DNA of 64,000 bases from Akkermansiaceae bacterium (lineage in GTDB: Bacteria > Verrucomicrobiota > Verrucomicrobiia > Verrucomicrobiales > Akkermansiaceae), in NCBI GenBank assembly GCA_013041925.1, contig JABDRB010000006.1, forward strand, positions 1-64,000, written 5' to 3'. Shown piece after piece: positions 54,403 through 63,919 of the stretch. The notes beneath the pieces are model-generated. The model was given only the letters and a program-made list of their open reading frames with translations. It was not told where the DNA came from and did no database searches. The position numbers and the translations under genes were made by a program. The first letter of the stretch is position 1, and each line of letters opens with the position of its first letter.

Positions 54403-55908
54403 TTAATATTTCCGCCAAACACTTGGCATGAATAGCACCAAAATCGCATACAGTTCCAATCGACCGAGGATCATCAGCAATGACAGAAATACCTTGGTCA
54501 CGGGCAACAGATGCGCAAAGTTACCGCTTGGCCCGACATCACCAAAACCTGGACCAATATTAGCCAGCGTCGCCACCACACAGCCGAAGGAGGTCAGCAT
54601 ATCCATCCCATTCCCAGCTTCCAGCAAGGCAACGACAAAGCAGGATGTCATTGCGATCAACACATAAAGGGCCACAAACACAACCGTCTGCGCCCGATCA
54701 CTGCTTCCCAGGGTATTCCCATTGACATGCATGTGGAACACCTGATTGGGCCGAAATGCCTTAACGATTTCAAATCGAGCCGTTTTCAAAAACACGATGA
54801 GTCGACTCACCTTCATCCCGCCCGCCGTCGATCCCGAACAGCCGCCTAAAAACATCATGGCCGCCAGAAGAATGAGCCCGTAACTCGGCCAATGAGTGTA
54901 ATCAACCGTCCCAAATCCAGTGGTCGAAGCAATGGATACCACCGTGAACCAGCTCTGTCTCAGTGCCGTTAAAACATCCAACCCCTGCGAGCTGGCCACC
55001 CCGAATGCGATCACCACGGCAGATCCAAGACACAGCACCATAAACAATCGACCCTCCTCCTCATCACGCAATCGCTTCCAACGTTTTCGCCGCAGCACGA
55101 CCCAGATCAAAAAGCTCATGCTACAGATCACCATAAAGAGGCTTAGCCAGAGCTCAATCAGCCAGCCATTCCCCCAGCTCGAGTAATACCCTATACTTTG
55201 GTTATGAGGGCTAAAGCCACCTGTCGATACGACGGTAAAGGCATGAGAAATGGCATTATACGTCGTTAACCCCATCGCCTTGAGCCCGATCATACAGACC
55301 ACGGTAATGATGACATAGACTTTCCAGAGGATCATCGCCGTATCTCGGATCCGAGCGGTGGTCGCCTCCCCCGTTTGGAACGATGATTCATTTCGAAACA
55401 ACGATTTCGATCCCATCCCAAGATAAGAAAGAATCGCCACGAAAAGCACCAGAATCCCCATGCCCCCAAGCCATTGGGTCACGGATCTCCACATCAAAAT
55501 CCCCCGTGGCCATGATGCTATATCAAGCCCCATGATAGGATCCGCCTCCATGATCGTGGACCCCGTGGTGGTAAATCCGGAAACCGACTCAAACAAGGCA
55601 TCGGAAAAATCAAGTTTCGGCTCACCGAGCACGTAAGGAAGACTCCCTACCAAACCACACAGCACCCAACCCAAACCCACCACCACAATCCCCTCGCGTC
55701 GCGGAACACGATCGATTTTCCCGAGCCCGCAAAGCATCATGGCGCCGCCCACCAAGGCAACAATGCCCGCCGATAAAAACAATGCGTTCATTGCACCGAC
55801 ATCACCAGGCACCGTGTCCATCCAAGCAAACACACCACATGCGGCCATCGCGATGCTTTCCAAGAGGAGCAAGGCGCCGAGAAATTGAGCGAGGATGCGA
55901 AAGTTCAT
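54403..55908 (-). CDS. trkH: Trk-type potassium channel subunit TrkH
   Basis: 501 residues, a K+ translocating membrane subunit of the SKT family. The four pore-loop regions with filter-like sequences are SGFTTTGSTI, VSTGGFSPHN, IASTTGFGTVDY and NIGPGFGDVGP. About ten membrane segments. The trkA gene is 46 nt upstream on the same strand, and together they form the Trk system. The leader of trkH lacks a Shine-Dalgarno sequence. Substrate K+ (or Na+/K+ symport) follows from the family. Confidence 0.94.
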   Translation of the reverse strand: MNFRILAQFLGALLLLESIAMAACGVFAWMDTVPGDVGAMNALFLSAGIVALVGGAMMLCGLGKIDRVPRREGIVVVGLGWVLCGLVGSLPYVLGEPKLDFSDALFESVSGFTTTGSTIMEADPIMGLDIASWPRGILMWRSVTQWLGGMGILVLFVAILSYLGMGSKSLFRNESSFQTGEATTARIRDTAMILWKVYVIITVVCMIGLKAMGLTTYNAISHAFTVVSTGGFSPHNQSIGYYSSWGNGWLIELWLSLFMVICSMSFLIWVVLRRKRWKRLRDEEEGRLFMVLCLGSAVVIAFGVASSQGLDVLTALRQSWFTVVSIASTTGFGTVDYTHWPSYGLILLAAMMFLGGCSGSTAGGMKVSRLIVFLKTARFEIVKAFRPNQVFHMHVNGNTLGSSDRAQTVVFVALYVLIAMTSCFVVALLEAGNGMDMLTSFGCVVATLANIGPGFGDVGPSGNFAHLLPVTKVFLSLLMILGRLELYAILVLFMPSVWRKY

Positions 55909-55954
55909 ATCAATGAGGGATGACGAGTCATCAGGTGGGATTCAGCACCGATCA

Positions 55955-57301
55955 TTACCGCAGCAGTTTGAGAAATTTTTTACGCACCTTCGGGGCCACC
56001 ATCGCATAGATGGTATCCCCCGGTTGCAGCACATCCTCAGGCCCCGGCACAATGGCATGCAATCCACGCATCCGTGCGACCAACACACACCCCTCAGGCC
56101 AATCAATCTCCGACACCGTATGCTCCGCTGCGATCGACGCCTTCGCCACCTCCGTCTCGATGACTTCCCCGGCACCCATTTTTTTCACGGTGTGGAATCG
56201 ATCCGATGTCAGGAATCGCTCCAACTCACGACGGGTCGCCTCCCGCGGGCTCACCGCTGCCAACACACCAAAGTGGCGACCACTCGCACTAATCGCATTT
56301 GCATAATCAGCACGATGAATCAAGGTCAGGCAATTTTTAGCCCCTAGGTTATTCGCCTGCAAACAGGTCATCACATTATCCTCGTCACTGCTGCTGGTGG
56401 AGACAAAAAAATCAGCATCACCCACCTGCTCTTCCTCAAGCTCAGCCAGCACGGTGCCATCGGTATTAATCACCGTGGTATCCGATAAAAGCCCTGTCAG
56501 CTCCTGGGCTCGGCTGGGGCTCTTCTCAATAATCCTCACCTTGCAGCGGAAACTCTCCAACATCTGCGCTAAGGAAAATCCATATTCACTGCCACTGAAA
56601 ATCACGACACGTAACTCCTCTTCCTTACCTCCCCCTTTTTGGAGTCGGGTCGCCAATTTCCGAAGTCGATTAGGATCACCAAAGATCGTCACCACATCCT
56701 CAGCCGCCAATGCGTCCTCGGCCGATGGCACAAAGTGCTCTCCACCGCGTGTGATCGATGCCACACGTGTGCGTTCGGGTGCCTTGAGGTCCATCAAACG
56801 TTTCCCCACGGCATCACTGCGTTCACTCACGCGCACCTGTTGAAGCTCGATTCTACCGCGCGCAATTTCCTCCACCATCAATGAATCTGGGTTCCGGATA
56901 AATTTGGAGAGCTCGATAGCACTCAGGCGCTCTGAGCTAAAAATATGGTCAATGCCGAAGTGTCCCCGGTAATCAAACAGCCACTCCTCACGCTGAATGC
57001 CCGGATGCACCCTAGCGATCACCTTGGCAGCATTCAGCTTCTTCGCCATCGACGTCGCCATCAGGTTCACCGTGCTATCACTGGTCAGGGCGAGAAACAA
57101 CTCACACTCGGCCACGCCGGCTTCCAACAAAGCATTCGCACTGGCTCCGCTTCCCGTTACCACACGTCCATCGATGTGCTGTTCAAGCTCTGCCGCCACT
57201 TGGGCATTTTTTTCAACGACAACGATACTGTGAGCCTCACGCGACAGCGACACTGCCAGATGGCGTCCAATTTCACCTGCTCCTACAATAATAATTTTCA
57301 T
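55955..57301 (-). CDS. trkA: Trk system NAD-binding subunit TrkA
   Basis: 448 residues from the ATG at 57301, where MKIIIVGAGEIGRHLAVSL is the start of the first RCK/Rossmann domain (GAGEIG at 6-11). A second RCK domain follows the first (VIFSGSEYGFSLAQML), each followed by a TrkA_C segment, as in full-length TrkA. It binds NAD(H) and controls gating of TrkH, whose gene is 46 nt downstream. The upstream extension from 57340 has no family similarity. It is divergent from trxB. Confidence 0.94.
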   Translation of the reverse strand: MKIIIVGAGEIGRHLAVSLSREAHSIVVVEKNAQVAAELEQHIDGRVVTGSGASANALLEAGVAECELFLALTSDSTVNLMATSMAKKLNAAKVIARVHPGIQREEWLFDYRGHFGIDHIFSSERLSAIELSKFIRNPDSLMVEEIARGRIELQQVRVSERSDAVGKRLMDLKAPERTRVASITRGGEHFVPSAEDALAAEDVVTIFGDPNRLRKLATRLQKGGGKEEELRVVIFSGSEYGFSLAQMLESFRCKVRIIEKSPSRAQELTGLLSDTTVINTDGTVLAELEEEQVGDADFFVSTSSSDEDNVMTCLQANNLGAKNCLTLIHRADYANAISASGRHFGVLAAVSPREATRRELERFLTSDRFHTVKKMGAGEVIETEVAKASIAAEHTVSEIDWPEGCVLVARMRGLHAIVPGPEDVLQPGDTIYAMVAPKVRKKFLKLLR

Positions 57302-57416
57302 AGTGACAGCCACGAGGCCGCGCGCACGTTCTGCCACCATCCCGACAAAGATGCAAGACCGGAACGAGGACCCCCCCCTCCCTGACCGTCATCGTTACCG
57401 AATCTGCTGAAACCAC

Positions 57417-57444
57417 TTGCCCATGTCACTTTTACGGGCATAAT
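57417..57444 (+). promoter_or_regulatory. Possible promoter of trxB
   Basis: TTGCCC (57417-57422), 16-bp spacer and CATAAT (57439-57444) lie 25 nt before the trxB ATG. Plausible sigma-70-type sequence. Confidence 0.35.
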
Positions 57445-57469
57445 CCCGCCAGCAAACACTCTAATCATC

Positions 57470-58402
57470 ATGGAAAACGTCATCATCATAGGAACCGGCC
57501 CCGCTGGTTACACCGCCGCCATCTACGCCGCACGCGCCGACCTCAAGCCACTTATCCTCACAGGCACCCAGCCAGGTGGACAGCTCACCACAACCACTGA
57601 GGTGGAAAACTTCCCAGGCTTCCCCGAAGGCATCAGCGGACCCGATCTCATGGTCCAAATGCAACAACAGGCAGAAAAATTTGGCACCCGTGTCGAATTT
57701 GCCCACATCGATCGCCTGACCAAAGAGGACGACGGCACCTTCACACTCCATGCCGCGGATAAAGCCTACCATACGCGTGCCGTCATCATCTGCTCAGGGG
57801 CCTCCGCCCGCTACCTCGGACTTCCCGGTGAAGAAGAACTCACCAAGGGAGGACACGGCCTCACCGCCTGCGCTACTTGTGATGGTGCTTTCTACCGCGA
57901 TGTTCCCGTCTGTGTCATCGGTGGTGGTGACTCCGCCTGCGAGGAAGCCACATTCCTCACCAAGTTCGCCAGTAAAGTCTACCTCATCCACCGCCGCGAT
58001 GAGTTACGCGCCTCCAAGATCATGGCTCAGCGCGCACTCGATCATGAAAAAATCGAGCCTGTCTGGAACTCAGGCATCAAGGAATACCTCACCAATGACA
58101 AAGGCGACATCCGAGGTGTCTTACTGGAAAACCTGCAAGACGGCAGCACTTCCGAGCTTGCCGTTGAAGGCGTCTTCATGGCCATTGGCCACACCCCGAA
58201 CAGCGCATTCCTTAACGGATTGGTAGAAACAGATGACAATGGCTACATCCTCCAAAAACATGGCACACGCACCAGCGTCGAGGGGATTTATGCTGCAGGT
58301 GACATCTCCGACACCGAATACCGCCAAGCCATCACCGCCGCAGGCCAAGGATGCGCCGCCTCCATCGAGGTCGAACGCTGGCTTGCCACACAAGAAGGTT
58401 AA
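57470..58402 (+). CDS. trxB: Thioredoxin reductase
   Basis: FAD/NADPH enzyme reducing thioredoxin, 310 residues. FAD-binding GTGPAGYTAAIYAARADL at 8-25, redox-active C134-A-T-C137-D-G, NADPH-binding VIGGGDSACEEATFL, and the C-terminal IYAAGDISDTEYRQAITAAGQGCAASIEVERWL are all intact. Length is the usual low-molecular-weight type. Monocistronic and divergent from trkA. It follows that a thioredoxin gene exists elsewhere; the thioredoxin-fold lipoprotein at 52748 lacks a redox pair and is not a likely partner. Confidence 0.97.
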   Translation: MENVIIIGTGPAGYTAAIYAARADLKPLILTGTQPGGQLTTTTEVENFPGFPEGISGPDLMVQMQQQAEKFGTRVEFAHIDRLTKEDDGTFTLHAADKAYHTRAVIICSGASARYLGLPGEEELTKGGHGLTACATCDGAFYRDVPVCVIGGGDSACEEATFLTKFASKVYLIHRRDELRASKIMAQRALDHEKIEPVWNSGIKEYLTNDKGDIRGVLLENLQDGSTSELAVEGVFMAIGHTPNSAFLNGLVETDDNGYILQKHGTRTSVEGIYAAGDISDTEYRQAITAAGQGCAASIEVERWLATQEG

Positions 58403-58552
58403 CGCCCCCAACACGCTGCCCCATTGATCGAGGACGCCCGTCATTTTTCACAAAAAAAGACAAGACGGCCTACCTTGCTACGTTATCACCCTAAGAGAAA
58501 CATGAAGCGCCTCGACGCTCACCCCCGACACATCCCAACCCTTCATCCTATT

Positions 58553-59695
58553 ATGAAAATTCTGCTCTCGATCCTAGCACTCACCCTGCCACTCACCGCA
58601 CAAACAAAAATCACCCCCTATCTCTCCATCAAACTGGAGATGAAACGGGCGATCGAACGAGGCAACACCTACCTCAAAAACCAGCAAAACAAGGAGGGGT
58701 ATTGGCGTGACACCAAGTATCCCGCCTACACCGCACTGGCACTCACCGCCGCCATGCGTTCCCCATCGTATGAAAAATCAGCCTACATCGATCAAGCATA
58801 CCAGTGGCTCGTCAAGCAACAGAAAGACGACGGCGGCATCTACGGCAAAGGTCTCGGCACCTACAACACCGCCACCTCCATCGTCGCCCTCGTCGCCACG
58901 GGAGACAAGACCTACAATCCGGTCATCCTCAAGGCGCGCCGATTCCTCATCAATCAACAGACGGATTGGGATACCAAGGGAGAAGCCGATAATAAATACG
59001 ACGGCGGCATCGGCTACGGAGGATCATACAATCACTCCGACATGTCCAACACCTACCTCTCCATCGAGGCGCTCCGACTGTCACGCCACATCGCCCAAGA
59101 CGATGCCTCAGGCAAACAGCCAGAACTCGACTGGGAGGCCGCCATTCAGTTTATCTCCCGCACCCAGAACCTCAAGGAAACCAACGACCAACCTGGCATC
59201 AGTAACGATGGCTCGATGAACTACTTCCCTGGTGATTCAAAAGCCGGACACGACGTCAGGCCTGACGGAACCAAGGTCCTGCGCGGATACGGATCCATGT
59301 CCTACGCCGGCCTGCTCTCCATGATCTATGCGGAGCTGAATGAAAAAGACATCCGCGTCACCGCCGTCAAAAAGTGGCTCGCCGAGCACTACACGGTCCA
59401 AGAAAACCCTGGCCTCGCTACCAAGGAGAACCCCGCACTCGGACAACAAGGGCTCTACTACTATTACCATGTCATGGCCAAAGGCCTTGCCGCCGCCAAC
59501 ATCGACAAACTCACCCTCAAGGACGGCAAACAAGTCGATTGGCGTAATGACCTAGCTAACAAAATCCTCACCAACCAGCGCGAAGACGGATCATGGATCA
59601 ACAAAAACTCACGCTGGTGGGAAAGCGACCCTGTGCTGGTCACCGCCTACGGAGTGCTCACTCTCGAGCAAATCTATCACTCGATTCCCGAGTAA
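58553..59695 (+). CDS. Secreted prenyltransferase/squalene-oxidase-repeat protein
   Basis: 380 residues from the ATG at 58553, with a signal peptide (MKILLSILALTLPLTAQ). An (alpha/alpha)6-type fold with repeats of the form NQQNKEGYW, VKQQKDDGGIYG, NQQTDWDTK...GGIGYGG, TQNLKE and TNQREDGSW. These QW-like motifs are typical of the squalene-hopene-cyclase/prenyltransferase repeat, but secretion makes a true terpene cyclase unlikely; in planctomycetes and Verrucomicrobiota these are poorly understood. The DxDD catalytic motif of cyclases is absent. It is convergent with the downstream sulfatase. Confidence 0.82.
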   Translation: MKILLSILALTLPLTAQTKITPYLSIKLEMKRAIERGNTYLKNQQNKEGYWRDTKYPAYTALALTAAMRSPSYEKSAYIDQAYQWLVKQQKDDGGIYGKGLGTYNTATSIVALVATGDKTYNPVILKARRFLINQQTDWDTKGEADNKYDGGIGYGGSYNHSDMSNTYLSIEALRLSRHIAQDDASGKQPELDWEAAIQFISRTQNLKETNDQPGISNDGSMNYFPGDSKAGHDVRPDGTKVLRGYGSMSYAGLLSMIYAELNEKDIRVTAVKKWLAEHYTVQENPGLATKENPALGQQGLYYYYHVMAKGLAAANIDKLTLKDGKQVDWRNDLANKILTNQREDGSWINKNSRWWESDPVLVTAYGVLTLEQIYHSIPE

Positions 59696-59706
59696 GCTCG
59701 GGCGAT

Positions 59707-61092
59707 TTACTCACCGGGATGATTCCCGGGCTCCCCCCCGAGAGGCAGGGCGTTTTCCTTGATGTCAGCGATGCGCTTTTGGGCGAGGGCCTGCATCTCG
59801 TGGACTTTCTCCGGGTGTTGACGGCTGAGATCAATGAGCTCCTCGTCATCGTTGGCAAGATGAAATAGCACAGGTCCGGAGCCGTCGTCGTCAGCAAACT
59901 CCGCACCTTCACGATTGAGGAAGAGTTTCCAGTCGCCAACACGGATGGCGTGAAAACCTGTTTTACCGTGCCAGTAGAGAAGATCCTTGCGCTGGTGGGT
60001 CGCACCTTCTTTACCAGTGAGTGTATCGAGCACATTGACACCATCGATCACTGGGCTATTCTTTCCGATGGTCTTCAGGTCGATACCGCAGGCATGGCTT
60101 AGTGTAGGGAGAAGATCGATGGCGGCGATGAGTTGCCTGCAGTCTTTCCCCGCAGGGATGACGCCTGGCCAGCGGATGATACAAGGTACGCGCGTCCCCC
60201 CTTCGAGGGTGCCCCATTTTTTCCCACGGTAAGGGTTGGCTCGGGCTATCTGGTTCCCCTGCGGTCCGTTATCGGACAAAAAGATGACGATCGTGTTTTG
60301 ATCGATTTTTTCGGTTTTCAAGGTGTTGAGAATATCGCCGATGCGATGATCCAACTCCTCAACAACATCTCCATAGTCACGGATTTTTTCCTTCACCCCC
60401 TCCCCACCAAACGCTGATTTCCCTTTCCAATCGGGGTGCGCCTGCACGGGGAAATGCGGGGCCGTGTAGGGAAGATAGAGAAAGAAGGGGGTCTTTTTGT
60501 TGGCTCGAATAAAACGAATCGCTTCGTTGCTGAACTTCTCAGTCAGCAAGCAGTTCTCGAAAGGCTCCTCGACCAAGTCATCACCCCGCCAAACCTTCTT
60601 AGTCTGGTTGTTGCTTTTATTGATGTAGTAGGTGAAATCAAACCCTTGACGGTGCGGGCGAAGCGGCTCGCTGTCGCCGAGATGCCATTTGCCAATGAGT
60701 CCGGTCGTGTAGCTTTTTGCCTTAAAGACCTCAGCGATAGTCAGAGCCTTGGGGGTGAGTCCTTGTTGAGTGCTCATCAAGTACCCCACCACACCTTGGG
60801 TCCAGCCGAGACGACTCGGGTAGGATCCCGTCAGCAAGGCCATACGCGAGGGCGTGCAAACGGTGGCTCCAGAATAAAAACTGGTTAATCGAATACCGTC
60901 CTTGGCGAGTTGATCGAGAACTGGGGTCTTGATTTCAGGGTGACCGTAACACCCCAAATCGTTGTATCCCAAGTCGTCGGCCATGATCAGAATCACATTA
61001 GGCGGCTGAGTCTCTGCGGAGGCAGGTGATACCACCACAGAATGAAGGATCAACATGAGAGAAAAGGTGAGTAATGAAGTTCGGTTTTTCAT
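59707..61092 (-). CDS. Secreted sulfatase (S1 family, CTPSR)
   Basis: 461 residues, with signal peptide (to about 27). Metal site MADDLGYNDLGCYGHPE, formylglycine motif C79-T-P-S-R83 followed by MALLTGSYPSRLGW, GKWHLGD for the active-site Lys/His, and LSDNGPQGNQIARANPYRGKKW. The style (NYPYRGKKW... GGTRVPCIIRWPG) is that of arylsulfatase A-like S1_16/S1_19-type enzymes; exact substrate unknown. It precedes a sialate esterase and an SGNH hydrolase on the same strand with a 52-nt gap, so these may be one operon. Confidence 0.93.
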   Translation of the reverse strand: MKNRTSLLTFSLMLILHSVVVSPASAETQPPNVILIMADDLGYNDLGCYGHPEIKTPVLDQLAKDGIRLTSFYSGATVCTPSRMALLTGSYPSRLGWTQGVVGYLMSTQQGLTPKALTIAEVFKAKSYTTGLIGKWHLGDSEPLRPHRQGFDFTYYINKSNNQTKKVWRGDDLVEEPFENCLLTEKFSNEAIRFIRANKKTPFFLYLPYTAPHFPVQAHPDWKGKSAFGGEGVKEKIRDYGDVVEELDHRIGDILNTLKTEKIDQNTIVIFLSDNGPQGNQIARANPYRGKKWGTLEGGTRVPCIIRWPGVIPAGKDCRQLIAAIDLLPTLSHACGIDLKTIGKNSPVIDGVNVLDTLTGKEGATHQRKDLLYWHGKTGFHAIRVGDWKLFLNREGAEFADDDGSGPVLFHLANDDEELIDLSRQHPEKVHEMQALAQKRIADIKENALPLGGEPGNHPGE

Positions 61093-61144
61093 GGCTGGTG
61101 TCTTTGATCGGTAAGGATTTTTTTCGATGGTTTCTTGCGTCAGG

Positions 61145-62578
61145 CTACTCCCAGTCGTCCGTCCGGAATGGAGATGCGGGCAGTCCGTCTTTATTCATCA
61201 GAGAGCCCCGTGATTGACTGGAAAAGGCATAACGCACGGCGACAGGTCGCTTCACGCTGGGTGATTCTACAACGACTTGACTACCCTCGATAACGGCAGT
61301 GGCTTTCACAAATTTTCGGTCGACTCCGGCGATTTCAAAGTCCTTTAATGCGCCGCCACCGTAGGCGACCAACCCCATGCCAACGTGGTCGAAATACAGA
61401 GTAACGGAGCCACCGTTCCTTTTCATCTTTTGATACCGTGGGCCAGCGTAGGTGATTTTTCTCCCGTAGTCATTGGCCAGCGCTTTGAGTGCGAGGCGGC
61501 GTCCGACTTCCTGTTTGTTTTTTGGGTGGATATCTTTGAGGTTACCAATATCCGCCGTCACCACCATCCCCGACTTCCTGATCGACAGGGCCTGAAGTTG
61601 TTGTTCCCGCAGGTAAGCGGCATTCTGTTTGTATTTGAAGGGAGCAATCTGCACGTAATAAAACGAAAAATCACTCTTGAAGCCGTGTCGCCAGCCGGCG
61701 ACAAGCGCCTGCATCAACCGCTTGTAAGTTTTCGGTCTGCCATGGTTGCTTTCACCCTGATACCAGATCACACCTTTCAGGCGAAATGGCATCAATGGGG
61801 CTATCATGCCGTTATAGAGTCGGGTGGGGACGCCCATGGCCCTCGGTTGGTCCGGTTGATCATCACCCCTTTTGGCCATCGCCTCGAAGCCGGCTTGGGC
61901 CAGCTGTTTTTTGCCGATCCATGGTTCAATGGCAGAACCACCCCATGAGGCATCGATCACCCCGACGGGCACCCCAAGCTCTCGGTGAAGTTTTCGGGCG
62001 AAAAAATATGCGGTCGAACTGAAGTGCTTGACGGTGCTTGATTGACACGACTGCCACTTGCTCGGTGGGACATTGACACCATAGACAAACACCCCTGGCT
62101 GAACGTCCTTCTGCGGTTCCTTGCTTGCGATATTACCTACTTGGAAAAAGCGTATTTGCGGGTGATTGGCTGCGGCCAACTCGGCCTCCCAGTCGTTGAC
62201 CCCCGTGTAGGCATTGGATACTGGCGCGACAGGCATCTCCATATTTGACTGCCCAGAACCAAGCCACACCTCACCAAACAAGACATCCTCCAACGTCACC
62301 GTATGAGAAGCCACCAAGGTGATGCTATGGGGTCCCCCAGCCTGCCCCGTCGTAAGATTGACCGTCCATTCGCCGTCCGCATTCGCTTTGATGCTGATGG
62401 TTTTTTTGATCCAGCTGCATGTGATGCTGATATCCTCTCCTGGATCAGCCAGCCCCCAGATCGGAACCTCCGATTCCCGCTGAAGAACCATACCTGAGCC
62501 AATCAGCTTCGGTAGCGTAATCTCAGCCTGGAGCGTGCCTGCTATCAGCACCAGTGCGAGCAATGATCTTTTTGTCAT
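61145..62578 (-). CDS. Secreted sialate O-acetylesterase-like protein
   Basis: 477 residues, signal peptide (to about 18). N-terminal beta-domain, then the SGNH/SASA domain with nucleophile S111 in GSGQSNMEMPV, GVIDASWGGSAIEPWIG and YQGESNHGRP, and a C-terminal beta-domain (VRYAFSSQSRGSLMNKDGLPASPFRTDDW). These match sialic-acid-specific 9-O-acetylesterases (Lse-like/CE20-related), which remove acetyl groups from sialic acid or plant polysaccharides. In this setting it is most likely a polysaccharide deacetylase partner of the sulfatase. Divergent possibilities: xylan or pectin acetylesterase. Confidence 0.88.
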   Translation of the reverse strand: MTKRSLLALVLIAGTLQAEITLPKLIGSGMVLQRESEVPIWGLADPGEDISITCSWIKKTISIKANADGEWTVNLTTGQAGGPHSITLVASHTVTLEDVLFGEVWLGSGQSNMEMPVAPVSNAYTGVNDWEAELAAANHPQIRFFQVGNIASKEPQKDVQPGVFVYGVNVPPSKWQSCQSSTVKHFSSTAYFFARKLHRELGVPVGVIDASWGGSAIEPWIGKKQLAQAGFEAMAKRGDDQPDQPRAMGVPTRLYNGMIAPLMPFRLKGVIWYQGESNHGRPKTYKRLMQALVAGWRHGFKSDFSFYYVQIAPFKYKQNAAYLREQQLQALSIRKSGMVVTADIGNLKDIHPKNKQEVGRRLALKALANDYGRKITYAGPRYQKMKRNGGSVTLYFDHVGMGLVAYGGGALKDFEIAGVDRKFVKATAVIEGSQVVVESPSVKRPVAVRYAFSSQSRGSLMNKDGLPASPFRTDDWE

Positions 62579-62622
62579 GGTAATCTCCTGCTACGGGTAA
62601 AGGAAGGTATGCGGGTCGCGTG

Positions 62623-63900
62623 TTATTTCTTGCTCGATTCCCTGCTCTCAATGGCCCGAATGACAGCACCAGCCACGGCATCACCGAGGACGGATTGTAG
62701 CTCACTACTCCAGAAGTGGACGTCGCTCCCTTGCCTCCATTTCTCCATCGACTTGGATTCGGAGATGGTTTGGTGAAGCTTGTTCACCAGAATTTCTGGA
62801 TACTTACTGATGACCTCCATAGCGGCCTTATTATAGACAGCGGCCTCACCCTTACGCCGCGCATACGGCCCGCGACTATTGTTCGGAACGGGTGTGGTCT
62901 CACACCAGATCAACGTCGCCCCCGTCTTTTTCATAATTGCGATCTCCTTCTCCAAGTTGTTTTTGTAATCTTCAATGGCCACCTGATGTTTCCCCCACGA
63001 GTCGTTTTTCTCATCGTAGGCCTGCTTCAGATCGTGAAGGCCATGGTTAAACTGGATGACATCCCAGTGCAGGCCTTTCTCGGCATAGTCACCGAGCCAT
63101 AGTTCCATGGCGCTGACGCCACGATCCGATGGTCCGCCATTCCCTTGAACTCGGTAGTAATTGGCCATACCAGCCAGTGCTTTCTTGGCCGCCTGATGGT
63201 AATTCATACTAATCGAGTCGCCAACGACAAGGACACGGGGCAGCTTCGGGTCGTCCACGCTGCGAGGGTCGAGAAGCGGATGAATCTCAGCGCTGTCCAA
63301 GATAAATTTACCGTCAGACTCCCTGCCTTGAACGGTCGTTTTCCAAAAACCACTGCCAAGGTCGTTAGCGGTGGTGAGGGAATAAATACGGATCTGGTTT
63401 CTACGTCGTGAGAGCGACACCTTGACTGGCTTACCATTGATTTTGATGGTTCCGCTGCGGACTTGTTCGGGGTTGGGGTCGGGAGTGAACCATGCGATCA
63501 AATTACTGCGGTCCTTGGCCATGCCTGAGGCGGATTTTGCTTGGGTCAGCACCTTGGCCATTTTAAACACAAAGGGTTTCCCCTGCGCTGCGGCATCCGC
63601 CTGTGTCGCGTTGAGCATTTCAAACTGAACGACCACGGGCCCACTGAGCCCCTTAAAATCGTTCTGTAGATCAATCTTAGTAAACTGAGTTTGCTCCGTC
63701 CAATGCACGGTATGCCTCGACTTCCCCTCATTGGTTTGAGGATCCAAGACGGTTTCTTTCAACAGCTCAAAGCTCCTTGCCGGCAAATCCACCTTAAAGA
63801 TCTTCCCCCGTGCGCCGTTGAGGTCTTCAGCGGTGGCTAGCGGCCCGAAGGCCGTGATAAGCAGCATGGCCGCCAGTTTGCTTGTGATCCTAGACTTCAC
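62623..63900 (-). CDS. Secreted SGNH/GDSL hydrolase with beta-domain
   Basis: 425 residues, GTG start at 63900 giving a signal peptide (to about 24). An N-terminal beta-rich part (25-130) resembles the DUF5666 pattern (RGKIFKVDLPARSFEL, then VVVQFEML). Residues 145-210 are a further beta segment. The SGNH core begins LVVGDSISMNYH (S229), with FNHGLHDL supplying Asn and a GSDVHFWS with Asp-His near the C-terminus. It might be a carbohydrate esterase. Located 44 nt upstream of the acetylesterase in the same direction, forming part of a sulfatase-esterase locus. Confidence 0.82.
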   Translation of the reverse strand: MKSRITSKLAAMLLITAFGPLATAEDLNGARGKIFKVDLPARSFELLKETVLDPQTNEGKSRHTVHWTEQTQFTKIDLQNDFKGLSGPVVVQFEMLNATQADAAAQGKPFVFKMAKVLTQAKSASGMAKDRSNLIAWFTPDPNPEQVRSGTIKINGKPVKVSLSRRRNQIRIYSLTTANDLGSGFWKTTVQGRESDGKFILDSAEIHPLLDPRSVDDPKLPRVLVVGDSISMNYHQAAKKALAGMANYYRVQGNGGPSDRGVSAMELWLGDYAEKGLHWDVIQFNHGLHDLKQAYDEKNDSWGKHQVAIEDYKNNLEKEIAIMKKTGATLIWCETTPVPNNSRGPYARRKGEAAVYNKAAMEVISKYPEILVNKLHQTISESKSMEKWRQGSDVHFWSSELQSVLGDAVAGAVIRAIESRESSKK

Positions 63901-63919
63901 CGTTATCGTCTGACAAAAA